Shown: positions 37,716-46,082 of the stretch, piece after piece
Numbering within the stretch: position 1 is the first letter of the stretch
Layout: each line of letters opens with the position of its first letter
Notes under the pieces: generated by a model
Told to the model about the DNA's origin: nothing
Database searches by the model: none
Seen by the model: only the letters and a program-made list of their open reading frames with translations
NCBI RefSeq assembly: GCF_009711415.1
Contig: NZ_SMLZ01000095.1
Span: 1-64,000 of the forward strand
Length of the DNA stretch: 64,000 nt
Reading direction: 5' to 3'
Source: Roseibium denhamense
Lineage (GTDB): Bacteria > Pseudomonadota > Alphaproteobacteria > Rhizobiales > Stappiaceae
Translations under genes and position numbers: made by a program

Positions 37716-38284
37716 AGAAGCGGGCGTTTCGTCCGAAACGTCCAGAGATGCTCGATCCTTCCAGAAGCGATCAGCTTTCAAATCAAGAGCTATTCTCCCA
37801 AGCTGGACAAGTCTGGCACGTTCCGTCTGGTCGGGAATCGCTTTGGGCGAGGGGAAGCGCGCTAGGCGAATCGGTCAGTGTTTAACGACGATCTGCGGCC
37901 GGATCAGCAGGCCACGGACACGGCAATGCTTTCGCGTTTTGTTGGCAAGCCATGTGCGCCAACGGACGACCCGTCGACCAGCCCTCTCGTCCGTGCCTTG
38001 TTGTATCCGGCCAATGCCAGCTTGCATGCAGTTGCTGGACCAGCCCTCAGTGTCCTATTCAATGCTGACCCGCAAGCAACCGCTTTGCCTCTGGGGGGCG
38101 GGAATGGCGGGCTTTGGCCAGTTTCTCTGAAGTGTGACAGTTCTTTGAAAAAAACTTCAAAAAGTCACTTGCATCCCCACCCGGACCGCAGTAGATAAGC
38201 GCCCTGTCCGGGGCGGTGTCGCCCCGCGAGCCGCGAGCAATGGTTTGTCACGCTTCCAAAGCAAAAACCCGCTTCGCGCTTCAA
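37716..38284. other. 569-bp intergenic region upstream of tRNA-Arg
   Basis: No gene is supported here. An open frame of 106 codons (37878-38198, GTG start) has no ribosome site and no recognisable protein character. The region contains the hairpin CGTTTCG-TC-CGAAACG at 37727-37742, a candidate tRNA promoter near its end (38169-38197), and a GC-rich hairpin (GGGGCG/CGCCCC) in the presumed tRNA leader near 38212-38227. Confidence 0.5.
38169..38197 (+). promoter_or_regulatory. candidate promoter of tRNA-Arg
   Basis: TTGCAT (38169-38174) and TAGATA (38192-38197) are separated by exactly 17 bp, about 88 bp before the mature tRNA. This is the only near-consensus pair seen in the interval. Confidence 0.55.
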
Positions 38285-38361
38285 GCACCGGTAGCTCAGC
38301 TGGATAGAGCACCAGACTACGAATCTGGGGGTCGGGGGTTCGAATCCTCCCCGGTGCGCCA
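38285..38361 (+). tRNA. tRNA-Arg (anticodon ACG)
   Basis: The full 77-nt cloverleaf is visible: acceptor GCACCGG pairing with CCGGTGC, D arm GCTC/GAGC, anticodon stem CCAGA/TCTGG around loop CTACGAA (anticodon ACG), T arm GGGGG-TTCGAAT-CCTCC, and an encoded CCA. It is the integration site of the island that follows. Its last 23 bp are repeated exactly at 41181-41203 and nearly exactly at 60578-60600. Confidence 0.97.
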
Positions 38362-38362
38362 T
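38340..38362 (+). repeat. attL: 23-bp core at the 3' end of tRNA-Arg
   Basis: This segment runs from the T-loop through the CCA plus one base and recurs without mismatch at 41181-41203. It is the left boundary of the integrated elements. Confidence 0.88.
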
Positions 38363-38453
38363 TCTTGTGATAAGGCATTGATATATATGCCTATTGCAAG
38401 AAAGCAAATTTGGCGCTACACGCCTGATCCGCTAATGATACACGCGGATCGGA

Positions 38454-39809
38454 ATGCCTTCTTTTGTTCTCAAATATATTCATCGCCACCCGGCGTCTAA
38501 CCGTCTCCAATATCGGAGGCGAATACCCGCATTTGCGCGTGACCTCGTGCCTCGAACGGAAATTATCCGCAGCTTGAAGACTGAGGACGTTTTAGAAGCC
38601 CAGCGGCGTTGCGAGTTGATCAATGCACGTGTTGAGAAGCTGTTCGTGGGATTGTTGCATGAACAAAGTTCCAGTTCTCAGCTCTATGAGCTTTTTAAGC
38701 GCGATATCAAGGCGCTTGAGTACAGCCAGTACACGGGGGGGCGGCAACAAGAAACGTTGCCCGGTATCTGCACTCAACAACAGAAAGTGGCTGAGGCACC
38801 AGTGTTTGAAACTAGCCCAAAGACAAGTGCTGTCATGTTGACGGCTGAGGTGCTCGACACAAAGGAAGAAGTAGTTCCTACGAACGGATTGTCGTTAAAG
38901 GGCGCACTGGACATATATTTGAACGATAAGCGCGGTTCACGATCCGAAGGAGATGCCGTCTGGAAAAGGTTTCGACTGGAACGCGAAAGGGTTGTCAAAC
39001 TCTTGGTCGACGCCATCGGTGATAAGGATGTGACTGAGCTGTCACGCCAGGATGCGCGATCTTTTCGAGAGAAGCTGATCGAACAGGAAAAAGCTCCGGC
39101 TACGATCAACAAATATATCGCGAATTGCCACGCGATTCTTGCTCTTGCCTATCGCGAGTGCGAAATCCATCGAAACAATCCATTTGCTCGGCTCAAAGTG
39201 AAAGCTTCGTTCTCAGAAGAGGATGCGAGAAGGTCGTTCACTGGTCAGGAACTAAAGGTTTTGTTGCGGGAACTTGGATTGCGAAGCACTAGTGACGAGT
39301 TGAGGGATATATTTCACATTCTTCTAGATACAGGTGCGAGGCTGGGAGAAGTGGTTGGCCTCCAGCTGAAAGACGTCGATCTAAGAGGTGACGTGCCGAT
39401 ACTACAAATCCGACCCAATAAATTCCGTGATTTGAAAAACCAAGGGAGCCGAAGAGTTGTTCCATTAATTGGATATGCCCTTCAAGGTGGGCTGTCGGTT
39501 ACCGCTCGTCGATATGCTGCTGGAGTAGAGGCGCCTCTATTTCCAAATTACGCTGGTCAGTCAGGCAATACTAAAGCCTCAGCCAGGTTGATGAAGTTTT
39601 TGCGCAATCGTGTTGGGTTCAAAGACCCGAATGTCTGTGTTCATAGTCTTCGCCACACAATGAAAGACCGACTAAGAAACGTCGGCGTTCCGAAGGATGT
39701 TCGAAATGCAATTCAAGGGCATTCGAGCAGTGATGTAGGAGAAAATTACGGTAGTGGGTTTAGCATAAAATATTTGGAGCAGAGTCTGAAGAAAGTCTGC
39801 ATCTCGTAG
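38454..39809 (+). CDS. tyrosine recombinase / island integrase
   Basis: This 451-residue phage-type integrase has an N-terminal DUF6538-like arm (FVLKYIHRHPASNRLQYRRR), a SAM-like core-binding domain (about 150-250) and a catalytic domain. All catalytic residues are seen: Arg296 (TGARLGEVVGLQ), His397 and Arg400 (HSLRH), His423 (IQGHSS) and nucleophile Tyr432 (GENYGSG). It lies 92 bp after the tRNA-Arg, reads away from it, and most likely recombines the 23-bp core. It looks intact. Confidence 0.93.
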   Translation: MPSFVLKYIHRHPASNRLQYRRRIPAFARDLVPRTEIIRSLKTEDVLEAQRRCELINARVEKLFVGLLHEQSSSSQLYELFKRDIKALEYSQYTGGRQQETLPGICTQQQKVAEAPVFETSPKTSAVMLTAEVLDTKEEVVPTNGLSLKGALDIYLNDKRGSRSEGDAVWKRFRLERERVVKLLVDAIGDKDVTELSRQDARSFREKLIEQEKAPATINKYIANCHAILALAYRECEIHRNNPFARLKVKASFSEEDARRSFTGQELKVLLRELGLRSTSDELRDIFHILLDTGARLGEVVGLQLKDVDLRGDVPILQIRPNKFRDLKNQGSRRVVPLIGYALQGGLSVTARRYAAGVEAPLFPNYAGQSGNTKASARLMKFLRNRVGFKDPNVCVHSLRHTMKDRLRNVGVPKDVRNAIQGHSSSDVGENYGSGFSIKYLEQSLKKVCIS

Positions 39810-39810
39810 T

Positions 39811-40221
39811 TCATCGGTGTGTTCTAATATTGTGCGCAGCAATGTCGAGCCATAGACGCCTTGCATGCTTTTTTGCAGAATAAGCCCATTCGTGTTCGAT
39901 CAGAGACATCGATTGCTCAACCCTTTTTGAGGACATTACCTCATTGCAGCATAAGCGAATGACATTGAGGTTTTTGAATCGACCTTCAGCGGCGTCAGGT
40001 TTACCATATCGTTTTGAAAATTGTTTCATGTCGGCGTCGATCGCTATCAAAATTGCTTTGTTCTCGATTGCGACCGTACACACAACTTCGTCAGGAGCTT
40101 TTTCGGCTAAAACTTCCTGATAAAAAATAACTTGATGCCCTGCATCTTCAAATTTTCGTCCTACTGATACTGGAACGCCAGCATCAAGAAGAACCTTCAG
40201 CTTGGAATGTAGTTTTTTCAA
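39811..40221 (-). CDS. DUF5615 PIN-like protein (putative toxin)
   Basis: This 136-residue protein matches the DUF5615/Mut7-C-like PIN fold: LLDAGVPVSVGRKFEDAGH at the N-terminus with Asp13, then ILIAIDADMKQF with Asp62 and Asp64, a spacing expected of PIN-type nucleases. The start must be TTG 40221. It overlaps the stop of the upstream gene as TTGA, and no other start precedes the domain. The pairing with a DUF433 gene is the known layout of predicted toxin-antitoxin modules of this type. Toxicity is inferred, not shown. Confidence 0.78.
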   Translation of the reverse strand: MKKLHSKLKVLLDAGVPVSVGRKFEDAGHQVIFYQEVLAEKAPDEVVCTVAIENKAILIAIDADMKQFSKRYGKPDAAEGRFKNLNVIRLCCNEVMSSKRVEQSMSLIEHEWAYSAKKHARRLWLDIAAHNIRTHR

Positions 40222-40865
40222 GCGACTTCTTCATACTCGATGGCAGCTTGAATATCTTGCGCGGTCAATGAGGGATACTCTTGGATAATTTCTTCGATCG
40301 AGTAACCAGCGTCTGCAAATGCTTTAATTGAACGCACGGGAATTCTAGTGCCTGAAATGACATTCTGCTTTTTCGACAATATCTTGACTTTATCGATTGA
40401 ACCTAATTGCGTCTCATCGCGTTTCCTTGAGTTTTCGACAGCTTCCATCAAATTCCCGGTTACGACCTTGAGTGGTATCTGAAAAACACCTTGACCCGAT
40501 ACGACTTCTTCTTTCGTTTCGTTTTCAGGATTGTCGACAACGACCTTTTTATTCAGAACGTACAAAGTCGTTTTGGACCAAAGGTCGTCACCCAGGTGAG
40601 CGAGCTTCTTTTTGACCTTTCTTAAGTGAGTCAGGGATACGCTTGCTTCATTGCGCAAACGGTCAAGAACCTTGAGGCACACTAGGTCGCGAAAAGAGTA
40701 AAGGCGGCTATATGGCTGACGGCGGTCTTCGTAGCCGATGCTCGGCGTGAAAAAATCGATGCGGTCCCAATAGCGAAGCTGCCGCTTGCTGATACCAGTC
40801 AAGCGTTCAACTTGCTCTTCCGTGAAGGCAGAGACAATGCTGTCTTGATTGCGATCGCCCATCAT
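40218..40865 (-). CDS. MerR-type HTH protein with C-terminal DUF433 (putative antitoxin)
   Basis: This is a 215-residue protein from ATG 40865 (ATG 40862 is equally possible), preceded by GGGAGA. The N-terminal residues 12-75 resemble a MerR winged helix (VERLTGISKRQLRYWDRI, then YSRLYSFRDLVCLKVLDRL). A linker follows, and residues about 160-210 form a DUF433 domain (GTRIPVRSIKAFADAGYSIE). DUF433 proteins are the usual antitoxin partners of DUF5615 proteins. The fused DNA-binding domain suggests autoregulation, possibly at the inverted repeat at 40884-40913. Confidence 0.8.
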   Translation of the reverse strand: MMGDRNQDSIVSAFTEEQVERLTGISKRQLRYWDRIDFFTPSIGYEDRRQPYSRLYSFRDLVCLKVLDRLRNEASVSLTHLRKVKKKLAHLGDDLWSKTTLYVLNKKVVVDNPENETKEEVVSGQGVFQIPLKVVTGNLMEAVENSRKRDETQLGSIDKVKILSKKQNVISGTRIPVRSIKAFADAGYSIEEIIQEYPSLTAQDIQAAIEYEEVA

Positions 40866-40883
40866 GTTCTCCCAACAGGGATG

Positions 40884-40913
40884 ATACCTACACCATGAAA
40901 TAGTGCAAGGTAC
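40884..40913. promoter_or_regulatory. inverted repeat upstream of the DUF433 gene (candidate operator)
   Basis: ATACCTACAC and GTGCAAGGTAC form an imperfect inverted repeat around a 9-bp centre, 18 bp before the ATG. Position and dyad shape fit a MerR-type operator for the protein encoded downstream. Confidence 0.5.
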
Positions 40914-41180
40914 CATTGACTCAACTTACAATACTGTCACTCAAGAGTTTCGAAACGGTTCATGCGCCTCAGACGCAGGATGCCGGGTCTAGTAGCGTTT
41001 CACGACGGACGCGTCGGCACTGAGAGGCCGCGTGCATGTTCCTGCGAAAGTGTACGCATTATTTATGGCAAAAATCGGTGAAGAATGCTGTCACACAGAT
41101 GATACACATTCGATCAAAATCACAGCTGATGATTAATGTAGAGAATATTAAGTATTTGAAAAATATATAAAAAAATCAAA

Positions 41181-41203
41181 TCGAATCCTCCCCGGTGCGC
41201 CAT
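41181..41203 (+). repeat. attachment-site copy of the tRNA-Arg 3' end
   Basis: These 23 bp are identical to 38340-38362. The following bases ATTTTC match those after the third copy at 60600, not those after the tRNA. This fits the idea that the small element inserted at the tRNA after the larger block was already there. Confidence 0.88.
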
Positions 41204-41568
41204 ATTTTCCAATAATTTAGCATAATTTCGCTTGGGTGAAAATAGTGCTGTGTAAGCACTGTGTAAGCAGAAATCGCCTGTTCGCGAGTGCCGTTTTGGA
41301 TTTCTCCCTTTCCTGTTTCAAAAAATAAATGGCCCGTCAGGGCTGCCACAAGCCGTCTTTGGATCGGAATTTCAATACCATCCCGGCGGCATTTATGCCG
41401 TCAACGCTTGTAACCAGCCGTCATCCGCGCCCCATGCCTCGGTCAAACATAATGATGAACATGAAGATGACACGGTTTCAAAAACACCGCGTGTCTTTGA
41501 GCCCTGCGGTCGCGAATGAACCCGTAGGACAACAAAGGCTCTGAAAGGACCCGCTGCAGTCCGCTCTT
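41204..41568. other. 365-bp intergenic region between the att copy and the catabolic block
   Basis: No credible gene was found. It contains the small hairpin AGTGCT-GTGTA-AGCACT near 41247-41263, with the direct repeat CTGTGTAAGCA, and ends in the flanking repeat at 41501-41556. A 71-codon frame (41329-41544) has no ribosome site and an unlikely composition. Confidence 0.5.
41501..41556 (+). repeat. left copy of a direct repeat flanking the catabolic block
   Basis: Compared with 59571-59627: GCCCTGCGGTCGCGAATGA matches 17 of 19 bases, the middle 23-24 bases are weakly similar, and GAAAGGACCCGC matches 12 of 12. TCTTTCATC recurs slightly further on in both. Both copies have the same orientation and bracket the catabolic genes. 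Confidence 0.55.
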
Positions 41569-42333
41569 TCATCGTGCGAGCCAGCCGCCGTCTACGGGTA
41601 GAACTGCGCCGTGGATGAAGTTTGCATGGTCGCTGGCAAGGAATGTGACGGGACTTGCAATGTCCATTGGTGTGCCCCAGCGTCCCGCCGGAACACGGGC
41701 CAACAGGTCTGCGGTGCGTTTTTCATCTGCCTGCAGGGCGGCTGTATTGTCCGTGGCGATATAGCCTGGAGCCACCGCGTTTACATTGACACCTTTCGAG
41801 GCCCACTCGTTAGCGAATGATCGCGTCAACTGCGCAAGCGCACCCTTCGCAGCCGCATATCCCGGCACCAGAATGCCGCCTTGAAACGACAGCACCGAGG
41901 CAATGTTGATGATCTTGCCGGACCCGCGTTCAACCATCTTGCCACCAAAGTCACGGCTGAGCAGGAAAGCGGCATCCAGATTGACCGCCATCACCGCATC
42001 CCAGTCCTCAAGGGCGTGAGAGGCCGCTTCCGTCCGCCGGATGATGCCGGCATTGTTGACCAGGATGTCGATCTGCACCTGATCACGCGCCAGGCGTTCG
42101 ACCAAGTCGGAAATCTGTTCCCGTGATGCCAGGTCGCAATTGATCGGCGTGAAGCGAACACCGGCTTTTTTTATCTCTTCCCTCAAGTCCGCCGAGCCTG
42201 TCTCGATGGACGTGCCGATCCCAACGACATCGGCTCCCGCTTCAGCCAGACCTTTTGCAATCGCCGCGCCAATGCCCCGGCTGGCGCCGGTCACCAAAGC
42301 GGTCTTGCCGGACAGGTCAATGGTCGACGCCAT
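41569..42333 (-). CDS. SDR-family oxidoreductase (KduD-like)
   Basis: This 254-residue classical short-chain dehydrogenase has a cofactor site TGASRGIGAAIA at 16-27, LVNNAG at 91-96, Ser146, and the catalytic Tyr159/Lys163. It resembles 2-deoxy-D-gluconate/ketodeoxyuronate dehydrogenases of the KduD type, which oxidise sugar acids. The actual substrate is unknown. GAGGAG precedes the start. It is the last gene of the leftward nine-gene operon, 18 bp after the E2 gene. Confidence 0.88.
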   Translation of the reverse strand: MASTIDLSGKTALVTGASRGIGAAIAKGLAEAGADVVGIGTSIETGSADLREEIKKAGVRFTPINCDLASREQISDLVERLARDQVQIDILVNNAGIIRRTEAASHALEDWDAVMAVNLDAAFLLSRDFGGKMVERGSGKIINIASVLSFQGGILVPGYAAAKGALAQLTRSFANEWASKGVNVNAVAPGYIATDNTAALQADEKRTADLLARVPAGRWGTPMDIASPVTFLASDHANFIHGAVLPVDGGWLAR

Positions 42334-42351
42334 GGCCGGGTGTTCTCCTCT

Positions 42352-43248
42352 TTAGCCAATCAGCAAACGGCGCGGATCTGCCAGCAAATCGGCATAGTGC
42401 TTCAAGAAGCGGGCGGCATCCGCCCCGTTGATCACCCGGTGATCGTAGCTCAGGTCCAGCGGCACCATCGGTACCGGCACAAAGGCCTCATCCTCCCAGA
42501 CCGGCACGGTCTCGGTCCGGGTGATACCGAGGATCGCGACTTCGGGCGGGTTGACGATCGGGGTAAAAGCCGTCCCCCCGATGCCACCGAGATTGGAAAT
42601 CGACATCGACGCGCCGCCCATTTCGTCCGGGCGGATCTTCCGGGCCTGCGCGCGCGCCGCCAGATCTGCGATGTCGCTGGCAATCTGCCACAGACCCTTG
42701 CGGTCGGCATCGCGCACCACGGGCACCATCAGGCCCGCCGGGGTGTCGACGGCAATCCCGACATGGACGTAAGTCTTCATGTGCAGGGTCTGGCCGTCGG
42801 CGCTGAGCGAGGCGTTGAATTTCGGGAACGCCTTCAGGCAGGCCGACAGGGCCTTCACATGGAAGGCGAGCGTTGTCAGCTTGATGCCCCGGTCCAGCGC
42901 CTCTTCTTTCAGCTTCGCCCGGAAGGCTTCGACTTTACGGATGTCGGCCCGGTCATGGTGCGTGACCTGGGGAATATGAGCATTGGCCGCGGACAGGTTA
43001 TCCGCCGCAACCTGCGCCATACGGCTCACCGGTTCGTCGCTGACCGGCCCATGGGCCGTGTGGTCCACGTCCCAATACCGGGTGCTGGCCGGTTGGGCCA
43101 TTGCACCTGGACTTGAGGCGCCGGTCAGGTGCTGATCCACGTCTTCCTTGGCCAGCGTCTCGCGGCCGGTTGCGGCAGCGACTGCATCAAGATCAACCCC
43201 CTTGCGGCCGGCATAAGACCGGACGGAGGGCGATGCGATGTAATTCAT
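42352..43248 (-). CDS. 2-oxoacid dehydrogenase E2 catalytic subunit lacking lipoyl domains
   Basis: This 298-residue acyltransferase has an N-terminal peripheral-subunit-binding domain (about 5-42, SPSVRSYAGRKGVDL) and a complete CoA-acyltransferase domain with the active-site motif DHRVINGAD (His270). There is no lipoyl domain at all, which normal E2 subunits carry at the N-terminus. The lipoyl domains are on a separate protein (44724-46082). GGAGGG just before ATG 43248 sets the start. A longer reading (43311) would overlap the aldehyde dehydrogenase gene. Confidence 0.88.
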   Translation of the reverse strand: MNYIASPSVRSYAGRKGVDLDAVAAATGRETLAKEDVDQHLTGASSPGAMAQPASTRYWDVDHTAHGPVSDEPVSRMAQVAADNLSAANAHIPQVTHHDRADIRKVEAFRAKLKEEALDRGIKLTTLAFHVKALSACLKAFPKFNASLSADGQTLHMKTYVHVGIAVDTPAGLMVPVVRDADRKGLWQIASDIADLAARAQARKIRPDEMGGASMSISNLGGIGGTAFTPIVNPPEVAILGITRTETVPVWEDEAFVPVPMVPLDLSYDHRVINGADAARFLKHYADLLADPRRLLIG

Positions 43249-43258
43249 GCCGCCCTCC

Positions 43259-44704
43259 TTACCAACTTGCCGAGATGTACTGGGTTTCCATGAATTCCAG
43301 CATGCCTTCATGTCCGCCTTCGCGGCCGAGACCGGACTGCTTGGTGCCGCCGAACGGGGCTGCAGGATCTGAGACCAGACCGCGGTTCAGCCCAACCATG
43401 CCGTAGTCGAGCTTCTCGCAGACCTGCAGGCCGCGTTTCATGTCTTCCGTAAAGACATAGGCGACCAGACCGTACTCGGTGTCATTGGCACGGCGGATGA
43501 CGTCTTCGGTGTCGGAAAAGGTCTGCAAGGCGGCGACCGGGCCGAAAATCTCGTCATGGACGCAATCGGCCGTCTCCGGCACATCGGTCATGACGGTTGG
43601 CGGATAAAAGAAGCCCTTGCCGTCCGGGACCGTCCCACCGAGAGTGATCTTGGCGCCCTTGCCGACCGCGTCCTGAACGAACTCGGCGACTTTCTGCTGG
43701 GTATCGCGGTTGACCAGCGGGCCCACATCCACGTCCAGCTCCAATCCGTTGCCGAGTTTCAGTTTCGCCATCGCTGCGGTGAATTTCTCTGCAAAGGCGT
43801 CAGCCACGCTTTCATGGATATAGAACCGGTTGGCGGCGGTGCAGGCCTCGCCAAGGTTCCGCATCTTGGCGAGCATCGCGCCTTCCACCGCAGTATCGAG
43901 ATCTGCATCGTCAAAGACGATGAGCGGGGCATTGCCACCTAGCTCCATCGCCGGTTTCAAGACCTGGTCGGCGGCGGAATGCAGCAGTTTCCGGCCCACA
44001 CCAGTGGACCCGGTGAAAGAGACGACGCGCACGCGCGGATCATGCAGAAGATGGTCGACCAGCTTGCCGGAGTGCTTTGTCGGCAGCACGTTCACGAGGC
44101 CCTTGGGAACACCGGCTTCTTCCAGAAGCGGCATCAGGGCCAGCATCGTCAGCGGTGTTTCGCCGGCCGGCTTGATAATCACCGGGCAGCCTGCGGCCAG
44201 AGCGGGCGCGATTTTCCGGGTGCCCATTGCCGCCGGATAATTCCAGGGCGTGACCAGCACGGCGATGCCGGCCGGTTTGTGCTGTACCATGATCCGCGCA
44301 CCGGACGAGGGCGCGTGGGTGATCAGGCCATCGGCACGCACGGCTTCCTCGGCAAACCAGCGGAAGAACTCGGCCGCATAGGTTGCCTCGCCGCGGGCGT
44401 CATTGCCGGCCTTGCCGTTTTCCAACGTGATCAACTTGGCGAACTCGTCGAGCCTTGCCGTCATCAGCTCCCACGCCTTGCGCAGCACCTCGGAGCGCTG
44501 GCGCGGCGTGCGCGCGGCCCAGTCGGCAAAGGCGTCCTCGGCAGCATTGAGAGCGGCATCGGCATCCGCCAATTCGGCGGAAGCGACGCTCGCCAGCACT
44601 TCCTCTGTGGCCGGATTGATGACGTCGAACCGGTCACCGGAGGCGCCGGGCCGCCATTTTCCGCCAATGTAGAGATCGGTGTAGTCTTGAACGGCATAGT
44701 CCAT
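43259..44704 (-). CDS. NAD(P)-dependent semialdehyde dehydrogenase (SSADH family)
   Basis: This 481-residue aldehyde dehydrogenase is of the GabD-like group. Catalytic Glu255 lies in MELGGNAP and Cys288 in NLGEACTAANRF, and the entry motif TPWNYPAAM is at 152-160. The family oxidises succinate semialdehyde and related omega-semialdehydes to the acids. In this operon it would oxidise an aldehyde released by the upstream steps. ATG 44704 fits the family N-terminus. It lies between the two E2-type genes, an unusual place. Confidence 0.9.
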   Translation of the reverse strand: MDYAVQDYTDLYIGGKWRPGASGDRFDVINPATEEVLASVASAELADADAALNAAEDAFADWAARTPRQRSEVLRKAWELMTARLDEFAKLITLENGKAGNDARGEATYAAEFFRWFAEEAVRADGLITHAPSSGARIMVQHKPAGIAVLVTPWNYPAAMGTRKIAPALAAGCPVIIKPAGETPLTMLALMPLLEEAGVPKGLVNVLPTKHSGKLVDHLLHDPRVRVVSFTGSTGVGRKLLHSAADQVLKPAMELGGNAPLIVFDDADLDTAVEGAMLAKMRNLGEACTAANRFYIHESVADAFAEKFTAAMAKLKLGNGLELDVDVGPLVNRDTQQKVAEFVQDAVGKGAKITLGGTVPDGKGFFYPPTVMTDVPETADCVHDEIFGPVAALQTFSDTEDVIRRANDTEYGLVAYVFTEDMKRGLQVCEKLDYGMVGLNRGLVSDPAAPFGGTKQSGLGREGGHEGMLEFMETQYISASW

Positions 44705-44723
44705 GGGGAGCGCCTTTCGTTCC

Positions 44724-46082
44724 TTAAAGTAACTGACGGAGGGGATCGCCGATCCGCTCCGCAAATTCTGTGGTGAGAGCAAGCGCTGCCTCGGCGGACA
44801 GGGCTTCGCCGGGACACTCGCAAGTGATGGTCAGCGCATTGTCCGCGCCGGACACGGTCAAGACCGGGACGGTTTCGGCACCGAGCTGGATCGATGTAAG
44901 CGGAGAGCCAACGAGATCCCGCACAATGAGCAACGGTTCTGTGTCGCTATCCGAAGGCTGTGCGTGCCCAAATCCTGCCAAATCCGGGTCCTGGTAGGAG
45001 CGGACCAGCCCCCGCACCGCGGTTTGAACGCTGATGGCATCGCTTTGACCCGTGGCCCGCAGGGCGGACGCGGCGAAGCCTGCGAGGACTGTCTCCTGCC
45101 GGACTTTCTGGCCGAGTTCGCGTGACAGCCAGCCGGTAAATTCGGCAAGAGCCGTGCCGGTCACCTCGGCGACGATCCGGCGGCTAACGGCCTGCGTGGC
45201 GGCTGCGGGCGCGGTTTCGGCAGGCAAGGTTTTCAGCGTTTCCAGATCGGCAACATGAAATGGCTGCGTGACGCCTGCGAGGGCAAGACGTTCAAGATCA
45301 AGGCCCTGTTCTTTGGCCAGCCGTTTTGCCTTCGGCGAGGCAAGGATTTTGCCGCCGGATGCAATAGGCGGCGCTGCCTTTTCAGGGGGCGCCGGATTTG
45401 GTGCGGGCGCAGGCGCGTCGGGTGTTGGAGCACTTTTTGCCGAGGCTGGAGACGCTGCGGGCTCTAGTGTGCCTGATTTCGCGGAGCGGGTGACCGGCGC
45501 ATCGGGTTTCTCAGAAGAAATGACCGCAATCACATCCCCGACGGGCACGTTTTCGCCAGCCTCGGCGAGAATGGCAGCCACATAGCCGTCAAACCCGGCG
45601 GGCACTTCCATCGCACTCTTGTCGGTTTCGACCTCCAAAAGCACATCATCGGCAGCAACAGCATCCCCCGCAGCCTTGGCCCAGGAGATGATCTGGCCGG
45701 TATCCTGCGCCATGCCGAGCGCCGGCATGATTACCTGCTTGCCGTCAATGTCGGCGCTGTCTCGTGCCGGAGATCCGGCGGCCACGCCGTTGCCGGAGGG
45801 TTCAGACGGCGGAGGCGCGGATGAATTGCTACCGTTTCCTTTCGGGTTTTCCGAAATCAGCGCAATGGTTTGCCCCACCGGCACATCGCTGCCCGGCTCG
45901 GCGCTGACATCGGTCAGATATCCGGCCGCCTGGGCCTCGACCTCCATCGAGGCCTTGTCAGTTTCCACTTCAAACAGCACATCGCCCTCGGCAACCTCGT
46001 CCCCCGGCTTTTTATGCCAGGCGAGCAGCAGGCCGGTATCTTGTGCCATCCCAAGTGCGGGCATGATCACGTCATGCGGCAT
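44724..46082 (-). CDS. double-lipoyl E2-like protein with degenerate acyltransferase domain
   Basis: This 452-residue protein has two lipoyl domains with lipoylation lysines Lys43 (ETDKASMEV) and Lys155 (ETDKSAMEV), joined by Ala/Pro/Ser-rich linkers, and a subunit-binding domain (about 246-281, ILASPKAKRLAKEQGLDL). The C-terminal region (about 300-452) has E2 acyltransferase character but carries CECPGEA where the active-site DHRxxDG motif should be, so it is probably inactive. It appears to be a structural, lipoyl-bearing partner, like E3-binding protein, for the E2 at 42352-43248. Its start overlaps the E1-beta gene by 11 bp, with GGAG upstream. Confidence 0.88.
   Translation of the reverse strand: MPHDVIMPALGMAQDTGLLLAWHKKPGDEVAEGDVLFEVETDKASMEVEAQAAGYLTDVSAEPGSDVPVGQTIALISENPKGNGSNSSAPPPSEPSGNGVAAGSPARDSADIDGKQVIMPALGMAQDTGQIISWAKAAGDAVAADDVLLEVETDKSAMEVPAGFDGYVAAILAEAGENVPVGDVIAVISSEKPDAPVTRSAKSGTLEPAASPASAKSAPTPDAPAPAPNPAPPEKAAPPIASGGKILASPKAKRLAKEQGLDLERLALAGVTQPFHVADLETLKTLPAETAPAAATQAVSRRIVAEVTGTALAEFTGWLSRELGQKVRQETVLAGFAASALRATGQSDAISVQTAVRGLVRSYQDPDLAGFGHAQPSDSDTEPLLIVRDLVGSPLTSIQLGAETVPVLTVSGADNALTITCECPGEALSAEAALALTTEFAERIGDPLRQLL

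Larger units (their letters stand above)
38363..41203. mobile_element. small integrated element: integrase plus toxin-antitoxin-like pair
   Basis: About 2.8 kb lies between the tRNA-Arg 3' end and an exact 23-bp copy of it. It holds a tyrosine integrase reading away from the tRNA and two leftward overlapping genes (MerR/DUF433 and DUF5615). The base composition is visibly AT-richer than both flanks. The right end (40914-41180) is AT-rich with no gene recognised. Size and content suggest a minimal integrative element, or the remnant of one, stabilised by its toxin-antitoxin pair. Confidence 0.8.

Noticed and set aside
37878..38198. Possible 106-residue protein upstream of tRNA-Arg
   Set aside because: It has a GTG start without ribosome site and no domain character, and it runs across the candidate tRNA promoter.
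41329..41544. Possible 71-residue protein at the left edge of the catabolic block
   Set aside because: No ribosome site, low-information sequence, and it overlaps the flanking repeat.
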